The position numbers and the translations under genes are program-made. Source: a virus. From it: DNA of 64,000 nucleotides. Under the pieces are notes generated by a model. It ran no database searches. It had not been told where the DNA came from and saw nothing but the letters and a program-made list of their open reading frames with translations. Within the stretch, counting starts at the first letter, position 1. Each line of letters opens with the position of its first letter. Shown piece by piece: positions 35,870-45,864 of the stretch. Location of the stretch: the IMG/VR virus record IMGVR_UViG_3300028416_000004, positions 168,515-232,514 of that record, one strand, 5' to 3'.

Positions 35870-37054
35870 TTAAATAAATCTATCACTCAATAAAGCATCA
35901 AAACCCGTTGTTGAATTATATTTTTGAAAATTTTGCAATGTTGTTATATTTGAAATTACCCATTTTATTCCTGAACTAATATTAATACAAGTAAATTCAA
36001 CAGTTTCATAAATAAATAATTGAAAATTCTTAGTATTACCATATGTATATGTATTACTTGTTATTAATGTATCATTCAATTCATCTTTTCCTCCACCTAA
36101 AACTATTAAATCTAAAGCTCCTATAACTTTTATTTTAACACCACTTGTATTTGGCATAAAAGACAAAATTCTTACAGAATCTCCAATTGAAGCAGTAGTA
36201 GGTAATCTTAAGGTGTAAGCAACTGATGGAGATGATAATTCATTAATTATATAAGAAGAGTTTATATTAAGATTTCTAGTAATAGGTTGACCATTTATTT
36301 GTTGCCAATTTTTATAGTTATCAATACCATCGCCAGGTAAACTTGTTTTTTCTACATTTTTAGTAGTTGTATTATAAACTAAAACATCACTACTAGAAGA
36401 ATTACCAGTAACTGTTTGAATGTTTAAGTATGGTACATATACAGTTTTTGGAGAATTTGCACTTATATTTTGTCCACCTAAAATTACACTATAACTAGCA
36501 GACGAACTTAAGGATGAGTATGGAGAACAAAAAATAGATGAATATAATCCATCATTTACATTATTTAATCCACCAAATATATTAGAACCTCTTGAATTTG
36601 AAGTAGAGTTATAACCTTGTAAATAAATGACACCACCTGAAGAAGTTATAACATTATTTGCTCCTATACAAAAATTTTCAGAATAATTAACTGTATCTCC
36701 TAAACCAACTGTATTTCCTGAACCATAAATTACACTCAACTTACTAGTTGAAATATTATTTTGTCCATATAAAGAATTATAGTCTTTTACTGAATTGTTA
36801 TTTTTACCAATCAAAAAACTTGAATTGTTACCAGTTAAATTTTGACCATAAATAAATGAATAATCACCATTAGATAATGAGTTTTCGCCACCAACAACAC
36901 TATATTCTCCTAATGATTCATTATTAGTGGAATTATTTGCTACTATAGAATAAGAACCAGTACCAGCAGTCCATAAAGACAAATTATTATATATATTATT
37001 AATTTTTTGTCTTCCTTCTTCTAATGTATCTCCTGTGTTTATTATATTTGACAT
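35870..37054 (-). CDS. YadA-head-like fibre protein 4
   Basis: This encodes 394 residues. Start paralogue: INTGDTLEEGRQKINNIYNNLSLWTAGTG (in part). The head repeats (GEYSVVGGENSLSNGDYSFIYGQN type) are more diverged than in protein 3 and extend to about residue 205. The C-terminal beta domain contains a conserved YTLRLPTTASIGDSVRI strand. It lies 11 nt from the next structural gene, a leftward cotranscribed array. Confidence 0.72.
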   Translation of the reverse strand: MSNIINTGDTLEEGRQKINNIYNNLSLWTAGTGSYSIVANNSTNNESLGEYSVVGGENSLSNGDYSFIYGQNLTGNNSSFLIGKNNNSVKDYNSLYGQNNISTSKLSVIYGSGNTVGLGDTVNYSENFCIGANNVITSSGGVIYLQGYNSTSNSRGSNIFGGLNNVNDGLYSSIFCSPYSSLSSSASYSVILGGQNISANSPKTVYVPYLNIQTVTGNSSSSDVLVYNTTTKNVEKTSLPGDGIDNYKNWQQINGQPITRNLNINSSYIINELSSPSVAYTLRLPTTASIGDSVRILSFMPNTSGVKIKVIGALDLIVLGGGKDELNDTLITSNTYTYGNTKNFQLFIYETVEFTCINISSGIKWVISNITTLQNFQKYNSTTGFDALLSDRFI

Positions 37055-37064
37055 ATTTTAAATT

Positions 37065-38594
37065 TTAAATAAATATTTGACTACCAACATTTCCAAATGT
37101 AGTACCCGTATTACCCCAATATAAATTCAATGCATAATCTACCCCTGATGCAGTAGCTTTATTCATATAAGTTCCAGTATATGTTTGATAATAAGGATGA
37201 GTTATTACTACTGCTAAATTACCACCTTGTACATTATTAATTGTATAAGAGCCATTCACATCTGTTGTTGCTGAAAATAAAGTACCAGCACCACCACCAA
37301 GAGCTTGATTAATTTCATCTGCAATTACATTTTCATAAGGTGCATCAACTCCTAATTCTACATCTGCGTTAGCACTAACTACAATAAAAATAACAGTAGC
37401 ACCAGTAATCGGACTTCCAACTAATCCTGAAGGGTCACCAGGAGCATAATCTTGATAAATTCCACCAGAAATATTAAATATTCCAGCTGAAGCAGTAAGA
37501 GCTTGTTCACTTCTTCCCCAAGTGGTAACATTTTGTTTTACTCCAAAAATGTTAGTAATTTCTTTAGTATTACCTATTCTGTATAAGAAGAAAGTATCTG
37601 GAGAAAGTGGTGTAGAATAAGTTCTAATAAAATCAGGTACTCCTTCTTGTTTTGGAATTCTAAAAATTGTCCCACCAGTAAATGCTGTATCATTAACATC
37701 ATAAGTTACTTGTAACCTATAATAATCTCCATCAGAAACGTTATTAAAACTGAATATTGGAGAAAATGTATCTAAAGTACCTACAACACTAGGTTGGTCG
37801 CTTATAACATCTATATTAGGTTTTTGAGGAGCAACAAAATAAGTAAAAAGAGCACCATGTGAAGTTATTCCAGAAAATTTTCCTTTATTTATTGTTTCTG
37901 CGTTCCTACTTGTTTCTACTAAAAAGTCTCCACTGTCACTTAAACCTGATAAGGTTATATTTGTTGCAACTCCACCACTTAAAATTTGATATCCTCCCAA
38001 ACTCTTATCTCTTTCTAAAGGAAATTCATATCTTGTATCTATGAAATATTGAGCTTTATCTTCTAAGAGTGGTTGTGCAAATTGATTTTCTGGTTTTATT
38101 ATAAACGGTAAATCTAACGTATAATTTGGTAAAGTTACAGTTGAACCAGTATCATATAGTGTAATTAAAGGGTTTTCTAATATTTCAGAAATAGTATCTG
38201 TTGTTATTGTTTCTGCGGTTGCTCCTATTGTAGTTGCAGAATCTGGTAAAATCTCATCTCCTTCTATATCAAAGTTGTTAAAAACTGTATTGTATGTAGG
38301 GAAATCTAACTTATAAATATCATATATAGTTTTCGTAATAGCACTAAATGATGATGTGTTTGCAGTATAAGTATAAAATATTTGTTTTTGATTGTTTATA
38401 TTAACTGAAATCCCATCTATGACTTGATTGTAAAAATCAAATGTTGCACCCTGTAAACTAAAAAGTGGTACTGGGAAAGTTTTTGGCTCTAAGATAGGTT
38501 CATAAATATAAGGTATATGATTTTGAATAAAAACTTGAGAAATACCATCATTTTCACCAATTGTTCTAGATACTATTTGTTTATTTAATGACAT
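37065..38594 (-). CDS. Tail structural protein with C-terminal regulatory-like beta domain
   Basis: This encodes 509 residues, mainly beta-rich. Residues about 385-505 read as a carboxypeptidase regulatory-like domain (SPITGATVIFIVVS, then FSATTDVNGSYTINNVQGGNLAVVI), as in the 6576 protein. The middle resembles fibronectin-type III (PQKPNIDVISDQPSV...). It is 2 nt from the 854-aa tail gene on the same strand. It is probably part of the baseplate-to-fibre connector. Confidence 0.62.
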   Translation of the reverse strand: MSLNKQIVSRTIGENDGISQVFIQNHIPYIYEPILEPKTFPVPLFSLQGATFDFYNQVIDGISVNINNQKQIFYTYTANTSSFSAITKTIYDIYKLDFPTYNTVFNNFDIEGDEILPDSATTIGATAETITTDTISEILENPLITLYDTGSTVTLPNYTLDLPFIIKPENQFAQPLLEDKAQYFIDTRYEFPLERDKSLGGYQILSGGVATNITLSGLSDSGDFLVETSRNAETINKGKFSGITSHGALFTYFVAPQKPNIDVISDQPSVVGTLDTFSPIFSFNNVSDGDYYRLQVTYDVNDTAFTGGTIFRIPKQEGVPDFIRTYSTPLSPDTFFLYRIGNTKEITNIFGVKQNVTTWGRSEQALTASAGIFNISGGIYQDYAPGDPSGLVGSPITGATVIFIVVSANADVELGVDAPYENVIADEINQALGGGAGTLFSATTDVNGSYTINNVQGGNLAVVITHPYYQTYTGTYMNKATASGVDYALNLYWGNTGTTFGNVGSQIFI

Positions 38595-38595
38595 A

Positions 38596-41160
38596 TTAAT
38601 CTGGATAAATTATTGGAGTTAAATTTCTAACAACTTGTTGATATTGCACTTGTTTAATTTCTTCTTCATATACTTTTGTGTTTGAATTAATTAAGTTTGT
38701 ACTTGGATTAACCTTCTCAGACAATGTAACTCTAAAATCAGAAATGTCAATATTTACCTCTGGTTTATTTGAAATATTTGCTGTAAAATTGTTTGAATTT
38801 ATAGAAGGGTCAAAATTATTAGAAATACTAACAGTAAAATCAGAAGTCTGCACTGTAGGCTCAAGAACTAAAGGTAAATCAACTTTAAACTCTGAACCAT
38901 CATTTATACCTGGTTTATAAATAAATCTATGTCTATTAAATTCAGTATTTCCATATGTTGTTCCATATGTCGATATTATGCTAGTGGAAGGAACTAAAAA
39001 AGGTACTAAATCTTGAAAGTTTCTTTCTAATAAACTTAAAAATTTATCTAACTTCTTAAATGTTAACCTATTTGAATTTTGATTATTAGTCCATAACATA
39101 TAAGTTATGTATATTTTTTTCAAATCTTTATAGGTACCTGTGGTTCCATTTTGCCAATCTTTTGTTTTTCTATTTCTTGGGTCTACATTGTTTTTGTAAA
39201 TATAATCTAACCATTCATATATGGTTATTCCTGACATATTATTTGGAACAATAGTATTTACATCTTCAACTTGCCAATCAAAAGGTACAGTTAATCCTGA
39301 GAAATAATAAGAAGTTGAACCCCAATTCCACCAACCATACCCTAACTCATACCAATCCATAACATCACACTCGATAGCTCTAGATGGTCTTAAGTCTACA
39401 TTTATTTCTTTGGAATTTACAATACTTCTAGTATTTCCTGTTTTAGTCTTTAAGTTATCAACTCTTTTTAAAGGGTCATACTCTGTACCTAACCCATCTA
39501 TAAAGCTTTGACCATTACCTCTACCTAGACCTCCAATTTGAAAAATTTGAGAATTTACATCTGGATAACCATCATTATTTATGATATTACCATTTTCATC
39601 AAATGCAAGAGCATCATTTAAATCTCTTGAACTAATTTCATCAAAAAGGTTAGCTGGTATAAAAGATTCTGGTTCATTACTATTTTCTATAGTAAAAGTA
39701 TTTGGGTCAAATACATCAGTTTCTCCTATATTTAAATCAAGACTTCTTGTTACCTTTTTAACATCATAAACAAATTCTTCTAAATTAAAAAGACATTTAG
39801 GCGCACCTATTAATTTAAAAATAAAACTTATAGCATCTCTAGTACCTCTTTTTTTATAGAGCCAAACTATGTTTACCATAATTCTTCTCCACAATTCTAA
39901 GTTATATTCTTCGAATGATTTATTAGATGAATCAAATTCTCCTGCTAGATAATCTATTACATTTTCTGAATTAAAGGCATTCGGCAATTTAGCCCCTAAC
40001 ATATTAGCTAGTCGTACTAAAAATTTATTTGGTACACTTTCAGAACCATCATAGCTAACAGAATGAGCATAAGCAATACCGTCTATATATTGTTTAATTG
40101 AATCAAATTGCTCAGCATATACAGTTGTTAATTTTCTATAGGCTTTATCTTGAGAATCTAAATCTATAAAATTCTCAGGAAGCATAGTTCTTAGCATTAT
40201 GTTAGTTTTCTCTTCATCTATATATCTTGCAACTTCTAATATATTTTCTACATAAGAATCAAAAGAGTTTCCATAACTATCAGGAGCAAAACCATCAATC
40301 GTCTTTGGCCATTCAAATATTTTTCTTTCATAAGTGCCTATTTCGCTATTCGGAACTAAAAAAGTACCATCATAAATAATTTGCCTCTCCAGATTTGGTA
40401 AAGTTCTTTTAAATTGACCCACTCTTTCTCTAGTAGGTCTTATATATAAAGGATAATTAAAACTACTTAAACTAACAGACTCTTGAGGTAATAAAATACC
40501 ATCTATTGTAAATTGCAAATATTGATTCAAAGAATAACTATAAGAAGTTATTTTATGAATTTCGTTCATAAATGTATTACCAGTACCAAGATTTTGAGAA
40601 TCTCCACTTAACTGTATAGCAAAAGAACTAGTTTCATTAAATAAATCTATTTGTGATTCTGATTGTTCAGACCTACCAGAAACATATAAAATGTCACCTT
40701 GATTAGTTATTGATGAAAAAGCTATTTTAAATGTTGAAGTATTTTGTATAACATCATGAGAATAATCATAAATAGTCACTCCACTATTAATAGATTTTGA
40801 AAGAAAAGCATAAGGGAACGTGTCTATTATATTATTTATTGCATTAGCTACTTTAGTATAAAAAGAACCGAAATAAGCATAACTTGTAGCGTCCTCTGGC
40901 TTTAAATTTAATTCATTTGATTTTGTTGTTATTACTTTAATAATATCAAAATCAGCTGTTTTTGTATTTTCTAAAGTTGCATAAGAACCATAAGAAAGAG
41001 TAGACCCACTAATATTATCTATAAAAGGATTTACTGTATTATTTTCTAATCTAAAAGTACCAAAAGTAAAAGTAGATTCAGAGCCTGTTGCTGCAAATCT
41101 CGTATCTCTACCTGGCGTAGGTCTGATGTCTAAAGTTGTTCCGCTATCTATTGATGTCAT
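38596..41160 (-). CDS. Large baseplate/tail protein with P2 gpI-like segment
   Basis: This encodes 854 residues. A segment around 340-460 (FLVRLANMLGAKLPNAF, then LWRRIMVNIVWLYKKRGTRDAISFIFKLIGAP) resembles the tail-fibre-attachment module of P2 gpI/T4-wedge-type proteins that join the baseplate to fibres. The N-terminal 250 residues and the C-terminal 150 are beta/coil with no recognised fold. It heads the leftward fibre operon and has a divergent promoter region upstream. The assignment is by pattern only. Confidence 0.65.
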   Translation of the reverse strand: MTSIDSGTTLDIRPTPGRDTRFAATGSESTFTFGTFRLENNTVNPFIDNISGSTLSYGSYATLENTKTADFDIIKVITTKSNELNLKPEDATSYAYFGSFYTKVANAINNIIDTFPYAFLSKSINSGVTIYDYSHDVIQNTSTFKIAFSSITNQGDILYVSGRSEQSESQIDLFNETSSFAIQLSGDSQNLGTGNTFMNEIHKITSYSYSLNQYLQFTIDGILLPQESVSLSSFNYPLYIRPTRERVGQFKRTLPNLERQIIYDGTFLVPNSEIGTYERKIFEWPKTIDGFAPDSYGNSFDSYVENILEVARYIDEEKTNIMLRTMLPENFIDLDSQDKAYRKLTTVYAEQFDSIKQYIDGIAYAHSVSYDGSESVPNKFLVRLANMLGAKLPNAFNSENVIDYLAGEFDSSNKSFEEYNLELWRRIMVNIVWLYKKRGTRDAISFIFKLIGAPKCLFNLEEFVYDVKKVTRSLDLNIGETDVFDPNTFTIENSNEPESFIPANLFDEISSRDLNDALAFDENGNIINNDGYPDVNSQIFQIGGLGRGNGQSFIDGLGTEYDPLKRVDNLKTKTGNTRSIVNSKEINVDLRPSRAIECDVMDWYELGYGWWNWGSTSYYFSGLTVPFDWQVEDVNTIVPNNMSGITIYEWLDYIYKNNVDPRNRKTKDWQNGTTGTYKDLKKIYITYMLWTNNQNSNRLTFKKLDKFLSLLERNFQDLVPFLVPSTSIISTYGTTYGNTEFNRHRFIYKPGINDGSEFKVDLPLVLEPTVQTSDFTVSISNNFDPSINSNNFTANISNKPEVNIDISDFRVTLSEKVNPSTNLINSNTKVYEEEIKQVQYQQVVRNLTPIIYPD

Positions 41161-41262
41161 TTAAAATACTTTAATGATAAATATTTAGTTATAAAAAAAC
41201 TTATATAAATAAATTTTATTTTTTTTTAATACTATATTTATTTCTATAGGAAAGAAATATTT

Positions 41263-41296
41263 TTTTAAAGTAAACAAATAAAAGTTTACTTTAAAA
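41263..41296. promoter_or_regulatory. 13-bp perfect inverted repeat in divergent control region
   Basis: TTTTAAAGTAAAC (263-275) and GTTTACTTTAAAA (284-296) are perfect reverse complements with an 8-nt spacer, followed by a second small palindrome AACTTTTAAAGTT (295-307). It lies in the 183-nt gap between two large divergent structural operons, 48 nt before the 41344 start. No U-tract follows, so an operator or 5'-UTR hairpin is more likely than a terminator. Confidence 0.55.
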
Positions 41297-41343
41297 CTTT
41301 TAAAGTTATATTATAAAAAATTCCTAAAAAGAGTAAATAGAAA

Positions 41344-43404
41344 ATGGGATATATTTTAAATGAACCTAAAACTTTTATAAACGTCAAATTAACTGATGTT
41401 GGGAGAAGACAATTGTCTTTGGGTAACTTAACTTTTGTTAGTGCTGTTTTATCTGATAGAGAAGTTGATTATTCTATTGATAGAGGAAATCCTATGAGAT
41501 ATGACATTTCTAATAATAGAATCTTATCTCCTTTAGATGATAATCCTATTATTTCAACTAATTTTGATGGTTCACAGCCTATAACTTTAGAGGGAAATCA
41601 ATTAGTTTCATCTAAACAATTTTCAACAGGAGCTACTGAAAGTTATGGTTTTTTTACTGGAACGACAAGTTTAACTGCAACTACAGCTGTAGACACTTCT
41701 AAGTTGTTGGGGTCAAACACTATAACTTATGCAACCTCTCCAATTGATGGAGGTTATACAGTTACTTTAGATAATCTGTCACCTAGTGATTATTATCCGA
41801 ATGCAGGAGATTTGGTTTATATTCCTTGGGAGCCAATACAAAATAGTGGTAAAACATATTCTGGTAATATAATAGATACAGTTAATCCAACAGTTGGTTT
41901 ATGGTATAGAGTGACTAGTACAAATGGAAGTACTGACATTAGTTTAGATAGACCAATACCAGATTTTGGGGGGGTGGTTTCTACTTCACAAATAATTAAT
42001 GCATACTTTTATCCATTTAATGGAGGAGAAAATTATTACGGAACTGGAACAACTGTAAACCCTTCTTTATGGAATATGAATATAGTAAGGACTCAATCAG
42101 TTGTTGGTAGACCTTTAAATGTTGTTAGCGGTTATACTTCTTATGGTTCTATAGAATATAATGGAACTAAACAATATCTTGGTTTTACAGGAGATACTCA
42201 AGCTGTTGGTATTTTACATTACACAAATGAATTTACAGGTAATACTTATGCTGAACAACTTTTAGAGAAAACAGTTAGAATTGATTTGCCTAATGTTATG
42301 TGGCATAATATATCAGGAGATAATGGAAAAACTCTTTCTTATGGTCTTACTTTATATGATATAGATGGAGATACTGAAATTGATGATTTTAGCAATACAA
42401 CTTATAGAAATTTAAAGGATGGAGTAACTAGTTCATCTAATGTGGTTGGTAGAGTTTATCACAAATTAAAAATAGCAGTCATAACAGACCCAGAGTTACT
42501 TAATTCATTAACTTATAAGTCTAATAGAAATTACACAATACCTCCATTGAATATTTCAACTATAGGAGTTCCTAAATATCCCTTAACTACTTCTCAAGCT
42601 ACTGGTTTAGTTAAATCTGGAAAAACTTATTTTGTAACTTATTTAACGGAGAGTGAATCAACATTTTCAGCAACTTCCCCAGACACTACTTTTGGATATC
42701 CAAAATCATTACATTGTGGATATATTCAAAAATTAAATGGACAAGTTGATGATTCAGGTAATTATCAATATTTATCTGCTACTTTTCCAACAAACACTTT
42801 TCCTTATCTTAGAAATAGTCAAGATATGTTATCTTCTTCTTCTTATTCAGGTACTGGATGGAATGCTAATAAAGTACAACTTTTAGTGGCAGAAGTAGAT
42901 GACCCAAATGCGGTAGCAACTATTGAAGATGTGAATTCGAATAGTTGGAAACTTATTTCAAATGGAGTTGGTAATGGTATTTATACAGGTAGCACTTCTG
43001 ATAATACAATAGATGCTAGAGATTTAAACGCATTTCAATTTATTATTTCTCAAGAAGATTATGATAGTGGTACAACTTATGTTTTAGATAATATTTTCAC
43101 TGATAATTCTGACCACTCTACAACTGGTCTCACATTTGGAGATGAATCCTTTTTGTTTGGTAATTTAAAATCAGACATAATGGCAACTACTTACAAAACA
43201 GTTATTACTACTTTTGCAAAAAACGATTCTTTCAATAGTTCTATAAATGGTTCTTTTGATGATACTTTAGATAGTGATACATACATAACAGAAGTTGGAA
43301 TATTAGATGGAGAAGGTAATTTAGTAGCTGTAGGAAAACCTACATATCCAATCAAAAAAAATGAAGGAAGATTTTTAACATTTCAATTACAAATAGACTT
43401 TTAA
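41344..43404 (+). CDS. Virion protein with tail-collar-like C-terminal motif
   Basis: This encodes 686 residues. The N-terminal 40 residues (FINVKLTDVGRRQLSLG) recall small virion-protein starts. The C-terminus ends with DTYITEVGILDGEGNLVAVGKP (in part), a motif family seen in phage tail-collar and tail-fibre N-terminal modules. The 44576 protein ends with the same motif. The rest is beta-rich with no recognised fold. It is 20 nt from the next gene in a rightward unit. Confidence 0.62.
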   Translation: MGYILNEPKTFINVKLTDVGRRQLSLGNLTFVSAVLSDREVDYSIDRGNPMRYDISNNRILSPLDDNPIISTNFDGSQPITLEGNQLVSSKQFSTGATESYGFFTGTTSLTATTAVDTSKLLGSNTITYATSPIDGGYTVTLDNLSPSDYYPNAGDLVYIPWEPIQNSGKTYSGNIIDTVNPTVGLWYRVTSTNGSTDISLDRPIPDFGGVVSTSQIINAYFYPFNGGENYYGTGTTVNPSLWNMNIVRTQSVVGRPLNVVSGYTSYGSIEYNGTKQYLGFTGDTQAVGILHYTNEFTGNTYAEQLLEKTVRIDLPNVMWHNISGDNGKTLSYGLTLYDIDGDTEIDDFSNTTYRNLKDGVTSSSNVVGRVYHKLKIAVITDPELLNSLTYKSNRNYTIPPLNISTIGVPKYPLTTSQATGLVKSGKTYFVTYLTESESTFSATSPDTTFGYPKSLHCGYIQKLNGQVDDSGNYQYLSATFPTNTFPYLRNSQDMLSSSSYSGTGWNANKVQLLVAEVDDPNAVATIEDVNSNSWKLISNGVGNGIYTGSTSDNTIDARDLNAFQFIISQEDYDSGTTYVLDNIFTDNSDHSTTGLTFGDESFLFGNLKSDIMATTYKTVITTFAKNDSFNSSINGSFDDTLDSDTYITEVGILDGEGNLVAVGKPTYPIKKNEGRFLTFQLQIDF

Positions 43405-43424
43405 AAAAAATAAAATAAAAATAT

Positions 43425-44114
43425 ATGGGAGCAATAGCATCAGCAGATACAGTTTACGCCACAGCTTATTTAACAGAGATAGGAAGGCAATATTTATTTC
43501 AAGATAACAATCATCCTAGGTTTGTCGAACTTTCAGATGGTACAAAAATAGATAGATTAAAAATAGAAAGATTCTCTTTGGGAGATGCTGACGTAAATTA
43601 TAAAATTCCTTATAATTTAGAATCAGGACAAGTGCCAGATTTATCAGGAGAAAATGAAGGAAATATAACTGGAGCAAAAGGAAGAGCTTTAAAATATTTA
43701 ATTTCTCCAAATGAATCTGTTTTAGGAGATGGAGATGAAAGTTTAGAATATACAACTAGTCAAGGAGATATTACAGTTGATTTAAATAAAGATTTAAGTA
43801 AGATACCAACAGTATTCACTCAAGAATTATTAACTCTTTTAGATGAAGAGCCTACTCTAGAATCTACTTATGAATTACTTCCAAAGAATTTTGGAGAAAA
43901 TCAAGTTAAAGACAATGAATTGATTATTAATTTGAAAGAAGCTACAGAAACTACACCAGGTTATAGAATAAGAATACTATATCCTACAATAGAAGATGAC
44001 AATAATGTTTGTACAATTCAATTTGAAAAATCAAACATCCTTAAAACAACTAAAAAAGCTTTTCAAAAAGCTTCTTCTATCAAAACTCCTCAAAGTTTTG
44101 GAACAAAATTATAA
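43425..44114 (+). CDS. Virion protein, unknown
   Basis: This encodes 229 residues. The N-terminus has ATAYLTEIGRQYLFQD and LKIERFSLGDADVNY, closely paralleling the start of the 41344 protein (VKLTDVGRRQLSLG ... SDREVDYSID). The two are probably related structural proteins. Function unknown. It lies between two proteins with the TEVG motif. Confidence 0.65.
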   Translation: MGAIASADTVYATAYLTEIGRQYLFQDNNHPRFVELSDGTKIDRLKIERFSLGDADVNYKIPYNLESGQVPDLSGENEGNITGAKGRALKYLISPNESVLGDGDESLEYTTSQGDITVDLNKDLSKIPTVFTQELLTLLDEEPTLESTYELLPKNFGENQVKDNELIINLKEATETTPGYRIRILYPTIEDDNNVCTIQFEKSNILKTTKKAFQKASSIKTPQSFGTKL

Positions 44115-44124
44115 ATAATAAATT

Positions 44125-44550
44125 ATGAACAAAAATAATATAAGCCCAGCAAGAAAAACCGCAACAGACTTTGTTAAAACACCTTTAACTAGAAGGTTAG
44201 GTCCACAAGTTGCAACAACTTCAACACAAAGCAAAACTCCTTTACAAGATGTTATTGATGAAGGAAATATGGAAATTTCTTATAATGATTGGCAAGTAAT
44301 GGACCAATTTGATGAAGGGTTAAGGCAAGCACTTATAAAGTGGGTAGATACAACTAAAGAAGGCAGACAAGTATTGAGTCCTACTGGTTCAACAAGAAGT
44401 AAAACAATAGATTTTCAGTTTTACGGAAATCCATCTAATGATTTAGTAGGTGCTGGTGATATTGGTGAATTTAAATTAGAATTTAAATATACAAGAAAAA
44501 TAATAGCACCTCAATCTATTGGTGCTGCTGATAATATTTTAACTAGATAA
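44125..44550 (+). CDS. Small virion protein, unknown
   Basis: This encodes 141 residues. The first 45 residues are basic and Thr-rich, probably disordered; the remainder is a small alpha/beta domain (NDWQVMDQFDEGLRQALIKWVD). No family is recognised. It is 10 nt after the previous gene and cotranscribed. Confidence 0.65.
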   Translation: MNKNNISPARKTATDFVKTPLTRRLGPQVATTSTQSKTPLQDVIDEGNMEISYNDWQVMDQFDEGLRQALIKWVDTTKEGRQVLSPTGSTRSKTIDFQFYGNPSNDLVGAGDIGEFKLEFKYTRKIIAPQSIGAADNILTR

Positions 44551-44575
44551 ACAAACAAATAAATAAAAAAATAAA

Positions 44576-45727
44576 ATGATTGCAGATTCAAGATTTACAA
44601 AAAAGGTAGATTCATATGTGGCTTTACAAAGAGAAAGTTCAAGAATCAAAAGTGTCTTTGAAGAAAATTTAAAATTTACTCTTTGCGATAGAACAAGCTT
44701 AACAAATAATAAAGGTAATTATTTTACATCATTCAATTTGCCTTATAAAGAAAGTAAGTTTCCTACAACAAGTAGAGTTTCAGAAGTATTTCCTGAATTA
44801 CAGCAATTAAATGTAGACCAAGCAGTAATTGTTCCTATACCTGCAGATAGTTATAGTGAATTTATAGATGGTAGAACAATTGAAATGACAGTTCCAGTTA
44901 CAGGTAGTACTACTCCTGGTGAGCTTTCTGGTGTCACTTTGTATTCAAGTACATACACAGCTACAAAACCTTTAAAGAGAGAATCTAATGTTTTATTAGG
45001 GGATAATATTGTATTTTTATTTTCAGATGATATAAATAAACCTTATTCAGGTAAAACTAGAAATGAATTGGGAGATGCTATAGATAATTCTTCTTCTACT
45101 TCTTGGAATCCAACTGGAGAATATAAAGATAGACCAGGTGCAACTTCTTATTCAGAAGTAAAAGATTTTTATAATACTGACCAAAGAACAAATGGTAATT
45201 ATGCAGTTTCAGTTACTGCTGGTTATCCAGATGGTAGAGATGGTTATAATTACGATGTACCATGTGGGTTTGCAGTATTAGATAAAGGTTACGTTGTTAT
45301 AACTCATCCTCAAATTGTAAACAACATTCCTTGGAGTTCAGGTTTTACAGAAAGTGGTTCACCTTATACTGGTATTGATGTTGATGATAAAACAAATATT
45401 TATTTCACTGGTAATAGTCTTTCTAATAATTCTTTAGAAGGAGCTATACTTTCTTATCAAGATGTAGACACTTCTTTTAAGATGACTTCTGTTTGTATAG
45501 CTATGCCTCAAGAGTTTTTTATATCAAATAACCCAACTTGGGATAAAGAAAAAGCTATATCTCAATTAAATAGTGCAACTCCAATAGTTAATTATGATGA
45601 TATATATATAACTGAAGTCGGTTTATATAATGCATTTGGAGAATTAATTGCAGTAGCGAAAATGAGTGAACCTGTTTTGAAAACTTATGTAAATGCAGTT
45701 ACTTTTGAGATTAATTTAGAAATGTAG
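44576..45727 (+). CDS. Virion protein with tail-collar-like C-terminal motif, paralogue
   Basis: This encodes 383 residues. The C-terminus (DDIYITEVGLYNAFGELIAVAKMSEP, in part) repeats the motif of the 41344 protein. The middle is beta-rich with several Gly/Ser loops and PYSGKT-like segments. It is the last gene of the rightward structural unit and is followed by a strong terminator. The role is inferred to be a tail sheath/collar or neck-associated protein, at low certainty. Confidence 0.62.
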   Translation: MIADSRFTKKVDSYVALQRESSRIKSVFEENLKFTLCDRTSLTNNKGNYFTSFNLPYKESKFPTTSRVSEVFPELQQLNVDQAVIVPIPADSYSEFIDGRTIEMTVPVTGSTTPGELSGVTLYSSTYTATKPLKRESNVLLGDNIVFLFSDDINKPYSGKTRNELGDAIDNSSSTSWNPTGEYKDRPGATSYSEVKDFYNTDQRTNGNYAVSVTAGYPDGRDGYNYDVPCGFAVLDKGYVVITHPQIVNNIPWSSGFTESGSPYTGIDVDDKTNIYFTGNSLSNNSLEGAILSYQDVDTSFKMTSVCIAMPQEFFISNNPTWDKEKAISQLNSATPIVNYDDIYITEVGLYNAFGELIAVAKMSEPVLKTYVNAVTFEINLEM

Positions 45728-45749
45728 AATAATAACAAAAAAATATACA

Positions 45750-45779
45750 AGCCTTCTTTATAGAAGGCTTTTTTTTTTT
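45750..45779 (+). terminator. Strong rho-independent terminator
   Basis: The stem AGCCTTCT (750-757) / AGAAGGCT (762-769) has a 4-nt loop and then an uninterrupted T-run to 779. It ends the 41344-45727 unit and separates it from the replication genes. Confidence 0.92.
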
Positions 45780-45829
45780 GAAATTACTATTTATTTTTTA
45801 ATTAAAAAACATATATTATACTTTGAGTT

Positions 45830-45837
45830 TATATTTG
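45830..45837 (+). promoter_or_regulatory. Bacteroidetes-type -7 element before RuvC-like gene
   Basis: TATATTTG matches the Bacteroidetes TAnnTTTG -7 box, 27 nt before the ATG at 45865. A convincing -33 TTG at the usual distance was not found, so the promoter is weaker than that at 46452. Confidence 0.5.
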
Positions 45838-45864
45838 CAAAACTCATATTAAAAATACGAAAAA

